Source of the DNA: Chitinispirillum alkaliphilum
GTDB lineage: Bacteria; Fibrobacterota; Chitinivibrionia; Chitinivibrionales; Chitinispirillaceae
DNA: 64,000 nucleotides
Direction: 5' to 3'
NCBI GenBank assembly: GCA_001045525.1
Contig: LDWW01000013.1
Span: 1 to 64,000 of the forward strand
A program made the position numbers and the translations under genes. Every line of letters starts with the position of its first letter. The first letter of the stretch is position 1. Below the pieces are notes generated by a model. That model had not been told where the DNA came from and did no database searches. It saw only the letters and a list, made by a program, of their open reading frames with translations. Shown in pieces: positions 53,820-63,138 of this stretch.

Positions 53820-54806
53820 ATGATAAAAGTTTTGGTAGTAGGCGGAGCCGGATATATCGGCAGCCATGTCACCCGGTGTCTTCTTGACAATGGATTCAGC
53901 GTGACCGTATACGACAATCTCTCAACCGGCTGTAAAGAGAATATATTCACCGGGAGTGAATTTGTACAGGGTGATATCCTTGATTTTCCACAGCTCATAA
54001 AGGTTATGGAGCAGGGCTTTGACGGATTGGTTCATCTTGCTGCACTCAAAAGTGTGGGCGAATCAATGTCGTTTCCGGAAAAGTACTCCCTTAACAATAT
54101 CACCGGCACTCTCAACCTTCTCAATGCAGCATCCCAGACCGGTGTACAAAACATTGTCTTTTCATCTTCAGCTGCGATCTACGGAGAGCCGCAATATTGC
54201 CCAATAGACGAAAAACACAGAAAAAGTCCTCAGAACTATTACGGATTCACAAAACTTGAAATAGAGCGGTTTCTGGAGTGGTATGACAGGATAAAGGGGA
54301 TGCGTTTTGCGGCACTTAGATATTTCAATGCAGCCGGATACGATGTTGAGGGCAGAGTAACCGGTCTTGAAAAAAACCCCGCTAACCTCTTGCCGATAAT
54401 CATGGAGACAGCATCGGGAAAGCGCAGCCAGCTGGAAGTGTTTGGTGATGATTACGATACACCCGACGGAACCTGTATCAGGGACTATATACATGTGAGT
54501 GATCTTGCCAACGCTCATCTTTTAGCTCTGAAATACTTACACCGTGAAAACAAAAGTGGCTTTTTCAACCTGGGAAGCGAAACCGGAACAAGTGTTTTGG
54601 AAATGATCAACTCTGCACGGGAAATAACCGGAAAAGAAATTCCGGTCAAAATAGCAGGACGCAGAGTCGGGGATCCTCCCAACCTCATCGCCTCTTCATC
54701 ATTTGCCCAAAAAGAGCTGGGGTGGAAAGCTGAAAACAGCCAGGTAGATACCTTGATTCAAAGTGCATGGGGAGTCTATAAAAATCACTTTAAAATCAGC
54801 GATTGA
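53820..54806 (+). CDS. galE: UDP-glucose 4-epimerase
   Basis: This 328-residue short-chain dehydrogenase interconverts UDP-glucose and UDP-galactose (possibly also the GlcNAc pair). The NAD loop VVGGAGYIGSHV, the catalytic Tyr/Lys in YYGFTKLE and the FSSSAAIYG Ser are present. It heads a small glycan-synthesis group with a GT-C enzyme and a methyltransferase. Confidence 0.94.
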   Translation: MIKVLVVGGAGYIGSHVTRCLLDNGFSVTVYDNLSTGCKENIFTGSEFVQGDILDFPQLIKVMEQGFDGLVHLAALKSVGESMSFPEKYSLNNITGTLNLLNAASQTGVQNIVFSSSAAIYGEPQYCPIDEKHRKSPQNYYGFTKLEIERFLEWYDRIKGMRFAALRYFNAAGYDVEGRVTGLEKNPANLLPIIMETASGKRSQLEVFGDDYDTPDGTCIRDYIHVSDLANAHLLALKYLHRENKSGFFNLGSETGTSVLEMINSAREITGKEIPVKIAGRRVGDPPNLIASSSFAQKELGWKAENSQVDTLIQSAWGVYKNHFKISD

Positions 54807-54834
54807 TTCTGGTTCACATCGAGTTTCCCTACAT

Positions 54835-56247
54835 ATGAAGTATTTTCAAGAGCTCGTAAGATTTTTGCCTGATCCGGAATTTCTCTTTCTTATCGGAATC
54901 TGGCTTTTTGTTTTTTTTGTCGCAGGGACATCTTTCCCCTATCATTACGACTCTGTCAATTATGCATTGGCAATCGTAGAAAATTTTGATATCGGACTGC
55001 ATCAGCCCCATCCGCCGGGATATTTTTTCCATGTCCTGTTGGGCAAGTTTCTGCATCTGTTGATTAACAACCCGTTCGTTATACAACAGGTGCAGAATAT
55101 AATCTATCTATGCGCTATGCTGCCTTGCTGGTACCTTATCAAAAACAGAAAACGGTTTGATCTGCTGTTTCTTGGTACATTTCCCCTTGTTCTGTTTTTT
55201 CCTGCTGTTCCAATCATACATGCTGCATCTCTGCTTTTCGCAACCTGGACAGCGCTTGCCATACACAAAATGGAGAAAGGTGAGTGGTCACCGCTTGTTT
55301 TGGGGTTAATCTATTCGCTAAGCATAGGGTTTCGCCAGGATATGGTGCTGATGCTTGGGCCGGTTGTTCTCTATGCTCTTATCCGGAATAAGTGCAGCCC
55401 AAAAGAGTGGGGGCTTCTGTTTCTTATGGGATTTGTGGTATCTATGCTGTGGTATATCCCTACCACTATACTAAGCAATGGACTTGATCCGTTTCAATCG
55501 ACCAATACAGAGAACTTTAGATTTTATGAATCAAGTTCGGTTTTTTTAGGAGCAAACCTGTTTGAGAACATTCGTACATCGCTGAGATTCCTTATTTATC
55601 CCCTTGGTGTTCTGGGACCTGGCGGAATTATCGGGGCATGTATCGCACTGAGACGCATTCCGCTTAAAACGTGGATACCCATCTTTTTGACCACCGCACC
55701 AATAGTTCTCTATGGAACAGTCTTTCTTCTCCCTTTCTCCTATTACTACGCCTCAGCACTCGGCTTTTTCGCCACCTGGATTCTCCTTAAAGAAGGATTT
55801 CCAAGGAGCAGGAAAACAATGGTGTTACTGTCACTGCTAAACCTTACTTTTTTCTGGTTTGCTCCGGGAGCACAGTATAATGAGTGGAGGGGCACGTTTA
55901 ATGAAAGATCCTTAATTGAAAATGTGGGAAAGCAACTTTTATATTCGGGGGCAAACAACAGAAGACTTATTGTAAACAACAGAGATGTTATGAGTTTTGC
56001 AGACAGTACAATTGGAAACAGCTGCTCTTTTTATGTTGAGAAAGGTATTTTCTGGAGCAGGTTCTGGGTTTATATGTCTCAGTATCACTGGAATAATAAC
56101 TACAAAGAATCCCCCCTCGATGCAGAATACGTAATGACACGATCTGAATTTGCCAAAAAAAATCCGGTTGCCGTCTCAGGGGGCATAAGGGTGTATAAAA
56201 CGGTTCAGGCCCCATCAGATTCAACACAGGCTACAGATGAAAAATGA
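54835..56247 (+). CDS. GT-C family integral membrane glycosyltransferase
   Basis: This is a 470-residue protein with about ten membrane helices. The first external loop has YHYDSVNYALAIVENFDIGLHQPHPPGYFFH, with the acidic/His pattern of ArnT/PMT-type enzymes that use polyprenyl-phosphate sugars. The C-terminal ~120 residues are soluble. The ATG at 54835 lies 28 bp after galE; a GTG at 54763 inside galE is the alternative. The acceptor is unknown. It overlaps the next gene by 11 bp. Confidence 0.72.
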   Translation: MKYFQELVRFLPDPEFLFLIGIWLFVFFVAGTSFPYHYDSVNYALAIVENFDIGLHQPHPPGYFFHVLLGKFLHLLINNPFVIQQVQNIIYLCAMLPCWYLIKNRKRFDLLFLGTFPLVLFFPAVPIIHAASLLFATWTALAIHKMEKGEWSPLVLGLIYSLSIGFRQDMVLMLGPVVLYALIRNKCSPKEWGLLFLMGFVVSMLWYIPTTILSNGLDPFQSTNTENFRFYESSSVFLGANLFENIRTSLRFLIYPLGVLGPGGIIGACIALRRIPLKTWIPIFLTTAPIVLYGTVFLLPFSYYYASALGFFATWILLKEGFPRSRKTMVLLSLLNLTFFWFAPGAQYNEWRGTFNERSLIENVGKQLLYSGANNRRLIVNNRDVMSFADSTIGNSCSFYVEKGIFWSRFWVYMSQYHWNNNYKESPLDAEYVMTRSEFAKKNPVAVSGGIRVYKTVQAPSDSTQATDEK

Positions 56248-56977
56248 TACTGGAAAACAGAATGAATATTCTGAACTCAGCGATAATTATTTCTGGTTCT
56301 ATGGTCACTACACACTTGGCAAATTACTTGTCAAAAAACATTCAGACCACACGAATCTCAGGAATTTGTTAAACATCGGCTGTGGTCCAAACTCGCTTTT
56401 CTCCAGCGATTTAAATTTAAAGGTCATAAATGCAGATTACTCGTTTGAAGCGTGTAGACTTTCGCGAAAAAAAGGCAACTCACTTCATGTATGCTGTGAT
56501 GCACAGAATCTGCCTTTCAAGGAAAACCATTTCGAAATGGTAACGGGATTTGAGATCCTTGAACATCTGGAATATGAAATACCTGCAGGCAAAGAGATAC
56601 ACAGGGTTTTAAAACCTGATGGTCACTTCATTTTATCGGTTCCGGCATACCGGTTTCTGTGGGGCAGCCATGATGAGTGGAACAACCATTACAGAAGATA
56701 CACAAAAAAGGATATAGTTGCCTTTGCAGAAAACTGCAATTTGACAGTCGGATATTCCACCTATTACAAATCTATTTATGTGCTGCCCCTCTACATACTG
56801 AGACAATTCAAAAAAAGGTTTTCCCGATCTGTAACCCACGATTTCGTAAGGGTAGGAAGAACTGCTAATTTTCTGCTAAAATCCCTGCTGTTCCTTGAAG
56901 CGAGTATAGCCTCAGTGATACCGCTTCCCGCAGGGGTCAGCTTTTTTTCGGTATTAATGAAAAGTAAACGCCCTTAG
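56237..56977 (+). CDS. SAM-dependent methyltransferase, glycan-associated
   Basis: This 246-residue enzyme has the loop LLNIGCGPNSLFSSDL, the acidic turn VINADYSFEA and a FEILEHLEY motif of the Methyltransf_11 group, then a C-terminal hydrophobic part. It overlaps the GT-C gene by 11 bp and ends overlapping the convergent GT2 gene by four bases. Methylation of a lipid-linked sugar or quinone-like lipid is plausible; the substrate is not known. Confidence 0.82.
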   Translation: MKNDTGKQNEYSELSDNYFWFYGHYTLGKLLVKKHSDHTNLRNLLNIGCGPNSLFSSDLNLKVINADYSFEACRLSRKKGNSLHVCCDAQNLPFKENHFEMVTGFEILEHLEYEIPAGKEIHRVLKPDGHFILSVPAYRFLWGSHDEWNNHYRRYTKKDIVAFAENCNLTVGYSTYYKSIYVLPLYILRQFKKRFSRSVTHDFVRVGRTANFLLKSLLFLEASIASVIPLPAGVSFFSVLMKSKRP

Positions 56978-57915
56978 TTTATCTTCTCCTGAACATGTAT
57001 AAGGGAATTTTTTTTCAGCACCCTATAGATACGCGCAATATATTCCCCTATAATTCCAAGAAATATACCATTCAAACCAATTGAAAAAAGTATTAACAGG
57101 GTTATTGTTGCAAAACCTCTGGGCCAGTTCCCTATACCGAGATACCACAAAACCGCATACACGATGAGCAACATAACTGAAACGGAGGAAACCATAATAC
57201 CAAGAATAGTAGCGAGTCTTAACGGTATAACAGAATGGTTTATGACTCCATTCAGTGCCAGTTTACAAAGCTTCCAAACTGAATATTTGCTTGTGCCCCT
57301 GTGTCTGGCTTCCCTGTCATACTCTATTCCTTTTTGCCTGAAACCCATGGATGCAATCGTTCCTCTCAAATAGGACTGATCATCATCAAGAACCCTGAGG
57401 CAATCAATTATCTTCCTGTCAACCAGACGAAAATCACCTGCATTGACAGGCAGGTTAGATTCACTCAGAAAATTTACAATCCGGTATCCGGCTTTACGTG
57501 ATATCTGCATCAAAAAAGATTCTTCCCTTCTTTTCCGTATGCCATACACCACATGGTTGCCATTTTCCCATTCCTTGATAAAGTCGGGTATAAGGGATGG
57601 CGGGTCCTGAAGATCACAATCAAGCTGTATTGCTGATTCGCCTCTGGCATGAAGCATACCGCAAAAGATCGCCTTCTGATGGCCAAATGTTTTTGACAAT
57701 CTGATTGTTATCACTCGTCTGTCTTTTTGAGAGAGTTTCTCGAGGATCCGGAAAGTAGAATCCGTGCTGCAATCGTCAATAAAAAGTATCTCAAAACTGT
57801 AATCAGAAACACACCTCTCCCACACACGACAGATTTCATCATACATGCCCTGTACGTTTTCTTCCTCATTAAGACAGGGTATTATAATTGAGATCAGTTT
57901 TTTGGTTTTTTCCAA
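56974..57915 (-). CDS. Polyprenyl-phosphate glycosyltransferase (GT2, GtrB/DPMS-like)
   Basis: This 313-residue enzyme loads a sugar on polyprenyl phosphate at the cytoplasmic side. The GT2 domain has ISIIIPCLNEEENV, FIDDCSTDST, QLDCDLQDPP (Asp-x-Asp) and SAMGFRQKGIEYDREARHRG-type acceptor region; two membrane helices end the protein. The TTG at 57915 is chosen because AGGAG lies seven bases upstream; no ATG is available. It could feed the GT-C enzyme encoded convergently. Confidence 0.85.
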   Translation of the reverse strand: MEKTKKLISIIIPCLNEEENVQGMYDEICRVWERCVSDYSFEILFIDDCSTDSTFRILEKLSQKDRRVITIRLSKTFGHQKAIFCGMLHARGESAIQLDCDLQDPPSLIPDFIKEWENGNHVVYGIRKRREESFLMQISRKAGYRIVNFLSESNLPVNAGDFRLVDRKIIDCLRVLDDDQSYLRGTIASMGFRQKGIEYDREARHRGTSKYSVWKLCKLALNGVINHSVIPLRLATILGIMVSSVSVMLLIVYAVLWYLGIGNWPRGFATITLLILFSIGLNGIFLGIIGEYIARIYRVLKKNSLIHVQEKIN

Positions 57916-57991
57916 TAACAAACTCCTGTTTCCTTGTACTCTCAGATTATCCAATATTTGAAACAACAGATCAACAAAAACAATCTCTGTA

Positions 57992-58028
57992 CAAAAAAAG
58001 CTCCGGTTAAAAACCCGAAGCTTTTTTG
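57992..58028. terminator. Bidirectional terminator upstream of GT2 gene
   Basis: GCTCCGGTT pairs with AACCCGAAGC around TAAAA, with A- and T-runs on the outer sides, giving an intrinsic terminator for the DUF255 gene on the minus strand. Confidence 0.75.
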
Positions 58029-58050
58029 AAACTTATAATAACTATACCGG

Positions 58051-60168
58051 TCATGCAGCGTTAAGAAAATTCAGTACCTCCTCCACATTGGTAACCGGTG
58101 GTTTGCAGGAGTGGTCGGTACAGACAAAAGCAGTTGCCTTTCCCTCCTTTGCAGTATAATCTTTAAGAAAGTCCACATACTTTACGATTTCCGGCGAATC
58201 CACATCTGTAGGTTTAAATACGGTGATAGTGAAGGGCAGAAATCTGTGGTTGATGTTGTCAATCATATCCAGAGTGTCTTTTGAAGAGGTGTTTCCTGCA
58301 ATAATCACCTCCTGTCCTCTCTGAAGCATGAAATTCATGATCATAAAGGAGAAAAGTGCGGGACTTCTTACGATGTCCCCCGAAAAGGCAGCTTTCATTT
58401 TCGCCACTCTTTCATCAAATTCCGGCTTGGCAGTGATTCTTCCTATTACCAGCTGATTTTGGAAAGCAATAGAGTTAGCAGACGGATAGGCATCATCATA
58501 ACTCTCTTTCCGTTTCAACAACAGATCTTCACCATAATCTGCACTGGTGAAAAAACCACCTTCATCTTCATCCCAGAAATGTTCAATCATAAATTCGTTA
58601 AGCTTAAGAGCATTTCCGAAATAGGTTACATCGAAATCAGCCTCATAGATTTCAAGCAAACCCCAGATTACAAACGCATAGTCATCGGAGTATCCCGGAA
58701 TGGCCGCTTCTCCATCTCTGAATCTGTGATACATCAGATTTTCAGGCGATTTCACCATACTACTCAATATAAAGTTTGCAGCCTTTTTCGCAGCCTGAAG
58801 ATAGGAGCTGTTGTCAAACACTCTTGATGCTTTAGCCAATGCTGCTATCATAAGCCCGTTCCAATCAGCCAGGATTTTATCATCCTTTGCCGGTCTTACC
58901 CGCTGAAGCCGTACCGAGTACAGTTTTTTCCTGATATTCTCAAGCCTTGTCCTGACCTCCTCCTCAGGGATATTGAATTCCTCTGCAAGGTTAAAGACTG
59001 AGAGATTTCTGTGAAGAATATTCATCCCACTATGTTCCTGGGTCATATCCTCTTCTACATTTCCACCCTCCTTTATCCCATATGCTTTGAATGCCAGATC
59101 CCTCTCTTCTGAGTCAAGAACATTTGAAGACTCTTTTGCAGACCAGGTGTAGTATTTTCCTTCCTTTCCCTCTGTGTCTGCATCCTCTGCACAGTAGAAA
59201 CCTCCCTGTGGATCAGTCAGATTGCTGGTAACATATGAGATTATCTCCTCTGCAGTGTTTTTATACTCCTCTTTGCCTGTGGCCTGGTAGGCCTCGGTGT
59301 AAGCGATTGTAAGCATCGCCTGGTCATAGAGCATTTTCTCAAAATGGGGCTTTCTCCAGGATGTATCGGTTGTATAGCGATGAAAACCATACCCCAGCTG
59401 ATCATAGATTCCCCCACCTCTCATTTGCTGCAGGGTTTTCTCCACCATATCAAGGGAATGCTGATTTCCGCTTTTTTTCCAGTACCTCAAAAGAAACAGC
59501 AGTATATGCGGGGAAGGAAACTTCGGCGCATCCCCAAACCCTCCGTTTCTGGTATCATACTGTTCCTTAAACTGAGTGTAGGCCTCCTCGATAACCTCAT
59601 TGTCTTCAAAAGCGGTTTCTGAAGATGAAGTGAACATGCGAAGAGAGTTTGCAAACTGCACTGCCGACCCCATCAAATCATCTCTTCTCTCACTCCATAG
59701 ATTGTCAATCTGCGGTATCAAATCGAGCAAACCGATAAAGTTGCCCGTTGTTTCCTTTGGTATGTAGGTTGCTGCAAAAAAGGGAAGCTTCTCAGGAGTA
59801 AGTATGACAGTAAGGGGCCAGCCTCCTCCCCCGGTAATCACCTGGCAAACATACATATAGATATCATCAAGATCGGGTCTTTCTTCACGGTCCACCTTAA
59901 CGGGAACAAATGTTTGGTTTATAAGTTCCGCCACCTGCGGATCACTGAAAGATTCATCTTCCATGACATGGCACCAATGGCATGTGGAATAACCTATCGA
60001 GAGGAAAATAGGTTTATTTTCCAGAGTTGCCTTCTCGAAAGCCTCCCCACCCCATGGGTACCAGTCAACCGGATTATGAGCGTGCTGAAGCAGATATGGG
60101 CTTTTTTCATTTATCAAACGATTCGGTTTATTTGAATCACCCTTCTCTTTTCTGTGGAATAGATTCAT
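58051..60168 (-). CDS. Thioredoxin-domain protein (DUF255, YyaL/SPATA20 family)
   Basis: This 705-residue protein has an N-terminal thioredoxin-like domain (about 15-175) with [20 protein letters not shown] and the Cys-His-Trp-Cys active site in [14 protein letters not shown], followed by an (alpha/alpha) toroid related to GlcNAc 2-epimerases ([37 protein letters not shown]). The cellular role of the family is unsettled. ATG with GGAGG; no signal peptide. Confidence 0.9.
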   Translation of the reverse strand: MNLFHRKEKGDSNKPNRLINEKSPYLLQHAHNPVDWYPWGGEAFEKATLENKPIFLSIGYSTCHWCHVMEDESFSDPQVAELINQTFVPVKVDREERPDLDDIYMYVCQVITGGGGWPLTVILTPEKLPFFAATYIPKETTGNFIGLLDLIPQIDNLWSERRDDLMGSAVQFANSLRMFTSSSETAFEDNEVIEEAYTQFKEQYDTRNGGFGDAPKFPSPHILLFLLRYWKKSGNQHSLDMVEKTLQQMRGGGIYDQLGYGFHRYTTDTSWRKPHFEKMLYDQAMLTIAYTEAYQATGKEEYKNTAEEIISYVTSNLTDPQGGFYCAEDADTEGKEGKYYTWSAKESSNVLDSEERDLAFKAYGIKEGGNVEEDMTQEHSGMNILHRNLSVFNLAEEFNIPEEEVRTRLENIRKKLYSVRLQRVRPAKDDKILADWNGLMIAALAKASRVFDNSSYLQAAKKAANFILSSMVKSPENLMYHRFRDGEAAIPGYSDDYAFVIWGLLEIYEADFDVTYFGNALKLNEFMIEHFWDEDEGGFFTSADYGEDLLLKRKESYDDAYPSANSIAFQNQLVIGRITAKPEFDERVAKMKAAFSGDIVRSPALFSFMIMNFMLQRGQEVIIAGNTSSKDTLDMIDNINHRFLPFTITVFKPTDVDSPEIVKYVDFLKDYTAKEGKATAFVCTDHSCKPPVTNVEEVLNFLNAA

Positions 60169-60379
60169 GACCTCCTCCTAACTATCGCTTCATCCTGAAA
60201 TATCCTATTCAGAAAATTTTTCTCTCTATACTCTCTTTATAGATTGCGAAGGGAGTCCCCGCCATATTGTGAACATTACGGGGTGACCGGGAGGGAACGT
60301 CTGTTTTTTAAAACGTGCTCTTTGCAGGCATGCCGGCAAAATTAAATTCTTTTACCAGCATGTGAAACCAGATATGTAG

Positions 60380-61885
60380 TCACCGGTAATAAGTGCTTGC
60401 GGTGTTGAAAGCTTTTTTGTTTTCCATGGCCTTCTCATAAGCCTCGACATACTTTGAGGCGCTTTTTTGCCAGGAAAAGTCTTTGCCCATTCCCCGCCTG
60501 ATCATCGAAAGTATATGCTTGGGCCTGTCATAATAGGTCGAAACCGCCCAGCCGACAGTATAGTAAAGCGCATCAGGACTCGTTTCGTAAAACTTAAATC
60601 CCGTTCCCTCACCACTCTTTTCATCGTAGTTCTCAACTGTGTCATTGAGACCACCCGTGGCTCTTACTATCGGTAGTGTTCCATATCTCATTGAATACAT
60701 TTGATTGAGACCGCAGGGTTCGAAAAGTGAGGGCATCAGAAAAAAGTCGCATCCTGCCTCTATGAGATGTGACCTCTCGTTGTCATATCCGATGTATGAA
60801 CCGGCTTTACCGCTATACCGCGCAGGCAGATTCCCGAAAAATTCCTGCAGCTCCCCTTCCCCACTGCCCAGGATCACAAACTGCACATGCATATCCTGAA
60901 GAATTCTCTCAATAGCCCCTGCGATGAGATGAAAACCCTTCTGATCCACAAAACGCCCAATGGCACCAATCACCGCAACTTTTTTATCCACCTTCAGATC
61001 GAAGGCTTTCTGAAGTCGCTTTTTGCACTCCCCTTTACCCCTTAGATCTTCAACTGAATAGTTGGCAGGAATCAAAGGATCATTTTGAGGATTCCAGATT
61101 TGGTAATCGATACCGTTTACAATTCCGGTGAAATTTTCTCCCTTATTACACAAATAGGGTGCAAGTCCAAAACCGCCTCCCGGAGCTGTAATCTCACTTG
61201 CAAAGGTCGGGCTCACCGCAGTTACAAGATCAGCGTAATGAATTCCGCCCTTGAGCATATTTAACTTCCCATACGACTCAAACTTATCTTCTGTGAAATT
61301 CTGCCAGCCAAGACCGGCATATTCATAATGTACCTTTGGGTAAATTCCCTGATATGCCACATTGTGAAGAGTTAGAAGTGAAGCAGCATTGCCAAGAACC
61401 GGATCATTCCAATGCCAGATCTTTAGATAGCCCGATGCAAGTGAGGTCTGCCAGTCATTTGCATGGACCACATCGGGCTTAAAGTTCATATCTTTTGCAA
61501 GCTGAAGAGCGGCTCGTGTGAAAAAAGCAAAACGACGGGGATTATCATCATAATCGTTCATCGAATTATCATGATAAAGTCCTTCCCTGTGAAAGTACAA
61601 ACCATGCTCAATCATATAAACCGGAACGTTATCTGCAGACTGGGCCTTATATACACTGCACCACTCCTCCCTGTCCCCCATCCATACACCCATGCTTTGA
61701 AAAAACTGTTTCGCCTTATGATGATCCAGATCGATGAATCCATATCTTGGAATGACAACCCTCACATCATGCCCCATACCCCTGAGAGCTTTTGGAAGCG
61801 AAGATGCCACATCTCCAAGCCCACCCACTTTGGCGTAAGGGTCCATTTCAGAAATCACAAAAAGTATCTTTAAGCGCTTGCCCAT
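60380..61885 (-). CDS. glgA: Glycogen synthase (ADP-glucose type)
   Basis: This 501-residue GT5 enzyme extends alpha-1,4-glucan from ADP-glucose. The KVGGLGDV motif (donor binding) is near the N-terminus, HANDWQTSLA and FQGIYPKV-type regions follow, and the C-terminal FEPCGLNQMYSMRYGTLPIVRATGGL region is complete. ATG with AAGGTG upstream. It pairs functionally with glgB at the right end of the window. Confidence 0.95.
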   Translation of the reverse strand: MGKRLKILFVISEMDPYAKVGGLGDVASSLPKALRGMGHDVRVVIPRYGFIDLDHHKAKQFFQSMGVWMGDREEWCSVYKAQSADNVPVYMIEHGLYFHREGLYHDNSMNDYDDNPRRFAFFTRAALQLAKDMNFKPDVVHANDWQTSLASGYLKIWHWNDPVLGNAASLLTLHNVAYQGIYPKVHYEYAGLGWQNFTEDKFESYGKLNMLKGGIHYADLVTAVSPTFASEITAPGGGFGLAPYLCNKGENFTGIVNGIDYQIWNPQNDPLIPANYSVEDLRGKGECKKRLQKAFDLKVDKKVAVIGAIGRFVDQKGFHLIAGAIERILQDMHVQFVILGSGEGELQEFFGNLPARYSGKAGSYIGYDNERSHLIEAGCDFFLMPSLFEPCGLNQMYSMRYGTLPIVRATGGLNDTVENYDEKSGEGTGFKFYETSPDALYYTVGWAVSTYYDRPKHILSMIRRGMGKDFSWQKSASKYVEAYEKAMENKKAFNTASTYYR

Positions 61886-62243
61886 TATCTCACCTTCTGA
61901 AATAATTTGTTTTTTGGTTTGCAGATTTTTTCAACAATTGCTCTGTAAATAATCCCCGAATCTTTGCCTCAGGCGCTTTTCACCCGGGTGATCCACTACG
62001 CAACTTAAAACCTATTATATATTATAAAATTGATAAATTCAGCTCTAAATTTCCGCTGTTTCCAAAAACAGTATTGTAGGAATCTATTTTTATTCAAAAC
62101 AGAGTGCAAGAGATACATCGGTGTAACCGCATTCTGCCTAAACCAAAATTAACTAAATCAGGATCTCAACTTTCAGGTGAATCGCAGGATTTATATAAAA
62201 TTGGTTTCATTTTCAGACCCTTGCCTCAACAAAGGAAATTACC
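61886..62243. other. Divergent promoter region between glgA and PAP2 gene
   Basis: 358 bp, AT-rich, no coding sequence. TATA-rich stretches (around 62018 and 62191) could hold promoters for both genes, but no -35/-10 pair was convincing. Confidence 0.5.
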
Positions 62244-63086
62244 TTGAGCACCCTTAGACACCCTCCCTCACACTCCCGTATTCACAAGCACCTCTTCCTT
62301 TTGCCGCTCTTCACCGTTCTTACAATGCTGCTTACAACAGGATGCTCCAGGTCTATGTTTCTTCATAGCGGGCTGGAAAACCCTGGTACTCCTACCGGCT
62401 CCAGATTTGTTCGTGCTTTTAAGGAGAGTGTATACGATCCCTCCATCTGGTTTGGGTTAGCCTCGATGTCGGTGATCGCGTTATCGGGAGAAGAGAAAAA
62501 TATCGTGTACTGGGCCTCCGGCACAACTCCACTCTTTGGATCTCAGGAGCGCGCAGAGCAGATAAGCGATTATCTCAGATACGTTTCACTCGGGACCACT
62601 GCACTTATATACAGTTTTAAAAATTTCCCCCGCGAAGAGTGGGACCCACGGGATGCCGCTTTCAATGCAGCAGCAGCAGGAGCAGCTACAACCATTACAG
62701 CGTCCACTACCCTTGGCCTGAAATACTCCACCTCACGTCTTCGCCCCGATTCTTCCGATACTCACAGTTTTCTCTCAGGACATACCTCTATTGCAGCGGT
62801 AAGCAACACGCTTTCTTTTAATATGCTTGAGGGTGTATCTTTGCCCAGATCTTACCGGGCGTTTTCAAGATGTGGCCTCACCGCTTTAACAGCGGCCACC
62901 GCATGGGCAAGACTTGAAGCAGGAAAACACTATCCATCAGATGTCATTGCAGCTGCAGTTTTGGGAAGATTTATAGCCAATCTGACGTATCGAACGATTA
63001 TGGGCCCCTACAGCCCAAAAGACTCCCGGATAGATCTGTTTATCACACCGGATATGCTTGAGCTGCGTTTGGCCTTCAGTTTATAA
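62244..63086 (+). CDS. PAP2 superfamily phosphatase, predicted lipoprotein
   Basis: This is a 280-residue envelope protein. The N-terminus is basic, with a hydrophobic core and lipobox LLTTGC (Cys34). The PAP2 phosphatase motifs are complete: KYSTSRLRP, SFLSGHTS and RLEAGKHYPSD, so it should dephosphorylate a lipid phosphate or pyrophosphate such as undecaprenyl diphosphate. It starts with TTG after AAAGGA; no ATG fits the signal peptide. Divergent from glgA, convergent with glgB. Confidence 0.82.
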   Translation: MSTLRHPPSHSRIHKHLFLLPLFTVLTMLLTTGCSRSMFLHSGLENPGTPTGSRFVRAFKESVYDPSIWFGLASMSVIALSGEEKNIVYWASGTTPLFGSQERAEQISDYLRYVSLGTTALIYSFKNFPREEWDPRDAAFNAAAAGAATTITASTTLGLKYSTSRLRPDSSDTHSFLSGHTSIAAVSNTLSFNMLEGVSLPRSYRAFSRCGLTALTAATAWARLEAGKHYPSDVIAAAVLGRFIANLTYRTIMGPYSPKDSRIDLFITPDMLELRLAFSL

Positions 63087-63092
63087 AGAACA

Positions 63093-63117
63093 GGCGCAAT
63101 TCATTTTTGAACGCGCC
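63093..63117. terminator. Hairpin between convergent PAP2 and glgB genes
   Basis: GGCGC/GCGCC with inner TTCA/TGAA, in the 52-bp gap between the two stop codons. Confidence 0.5.
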
Positions 63118-63138
63118 CATTCCAGCCTTCAGATATGT

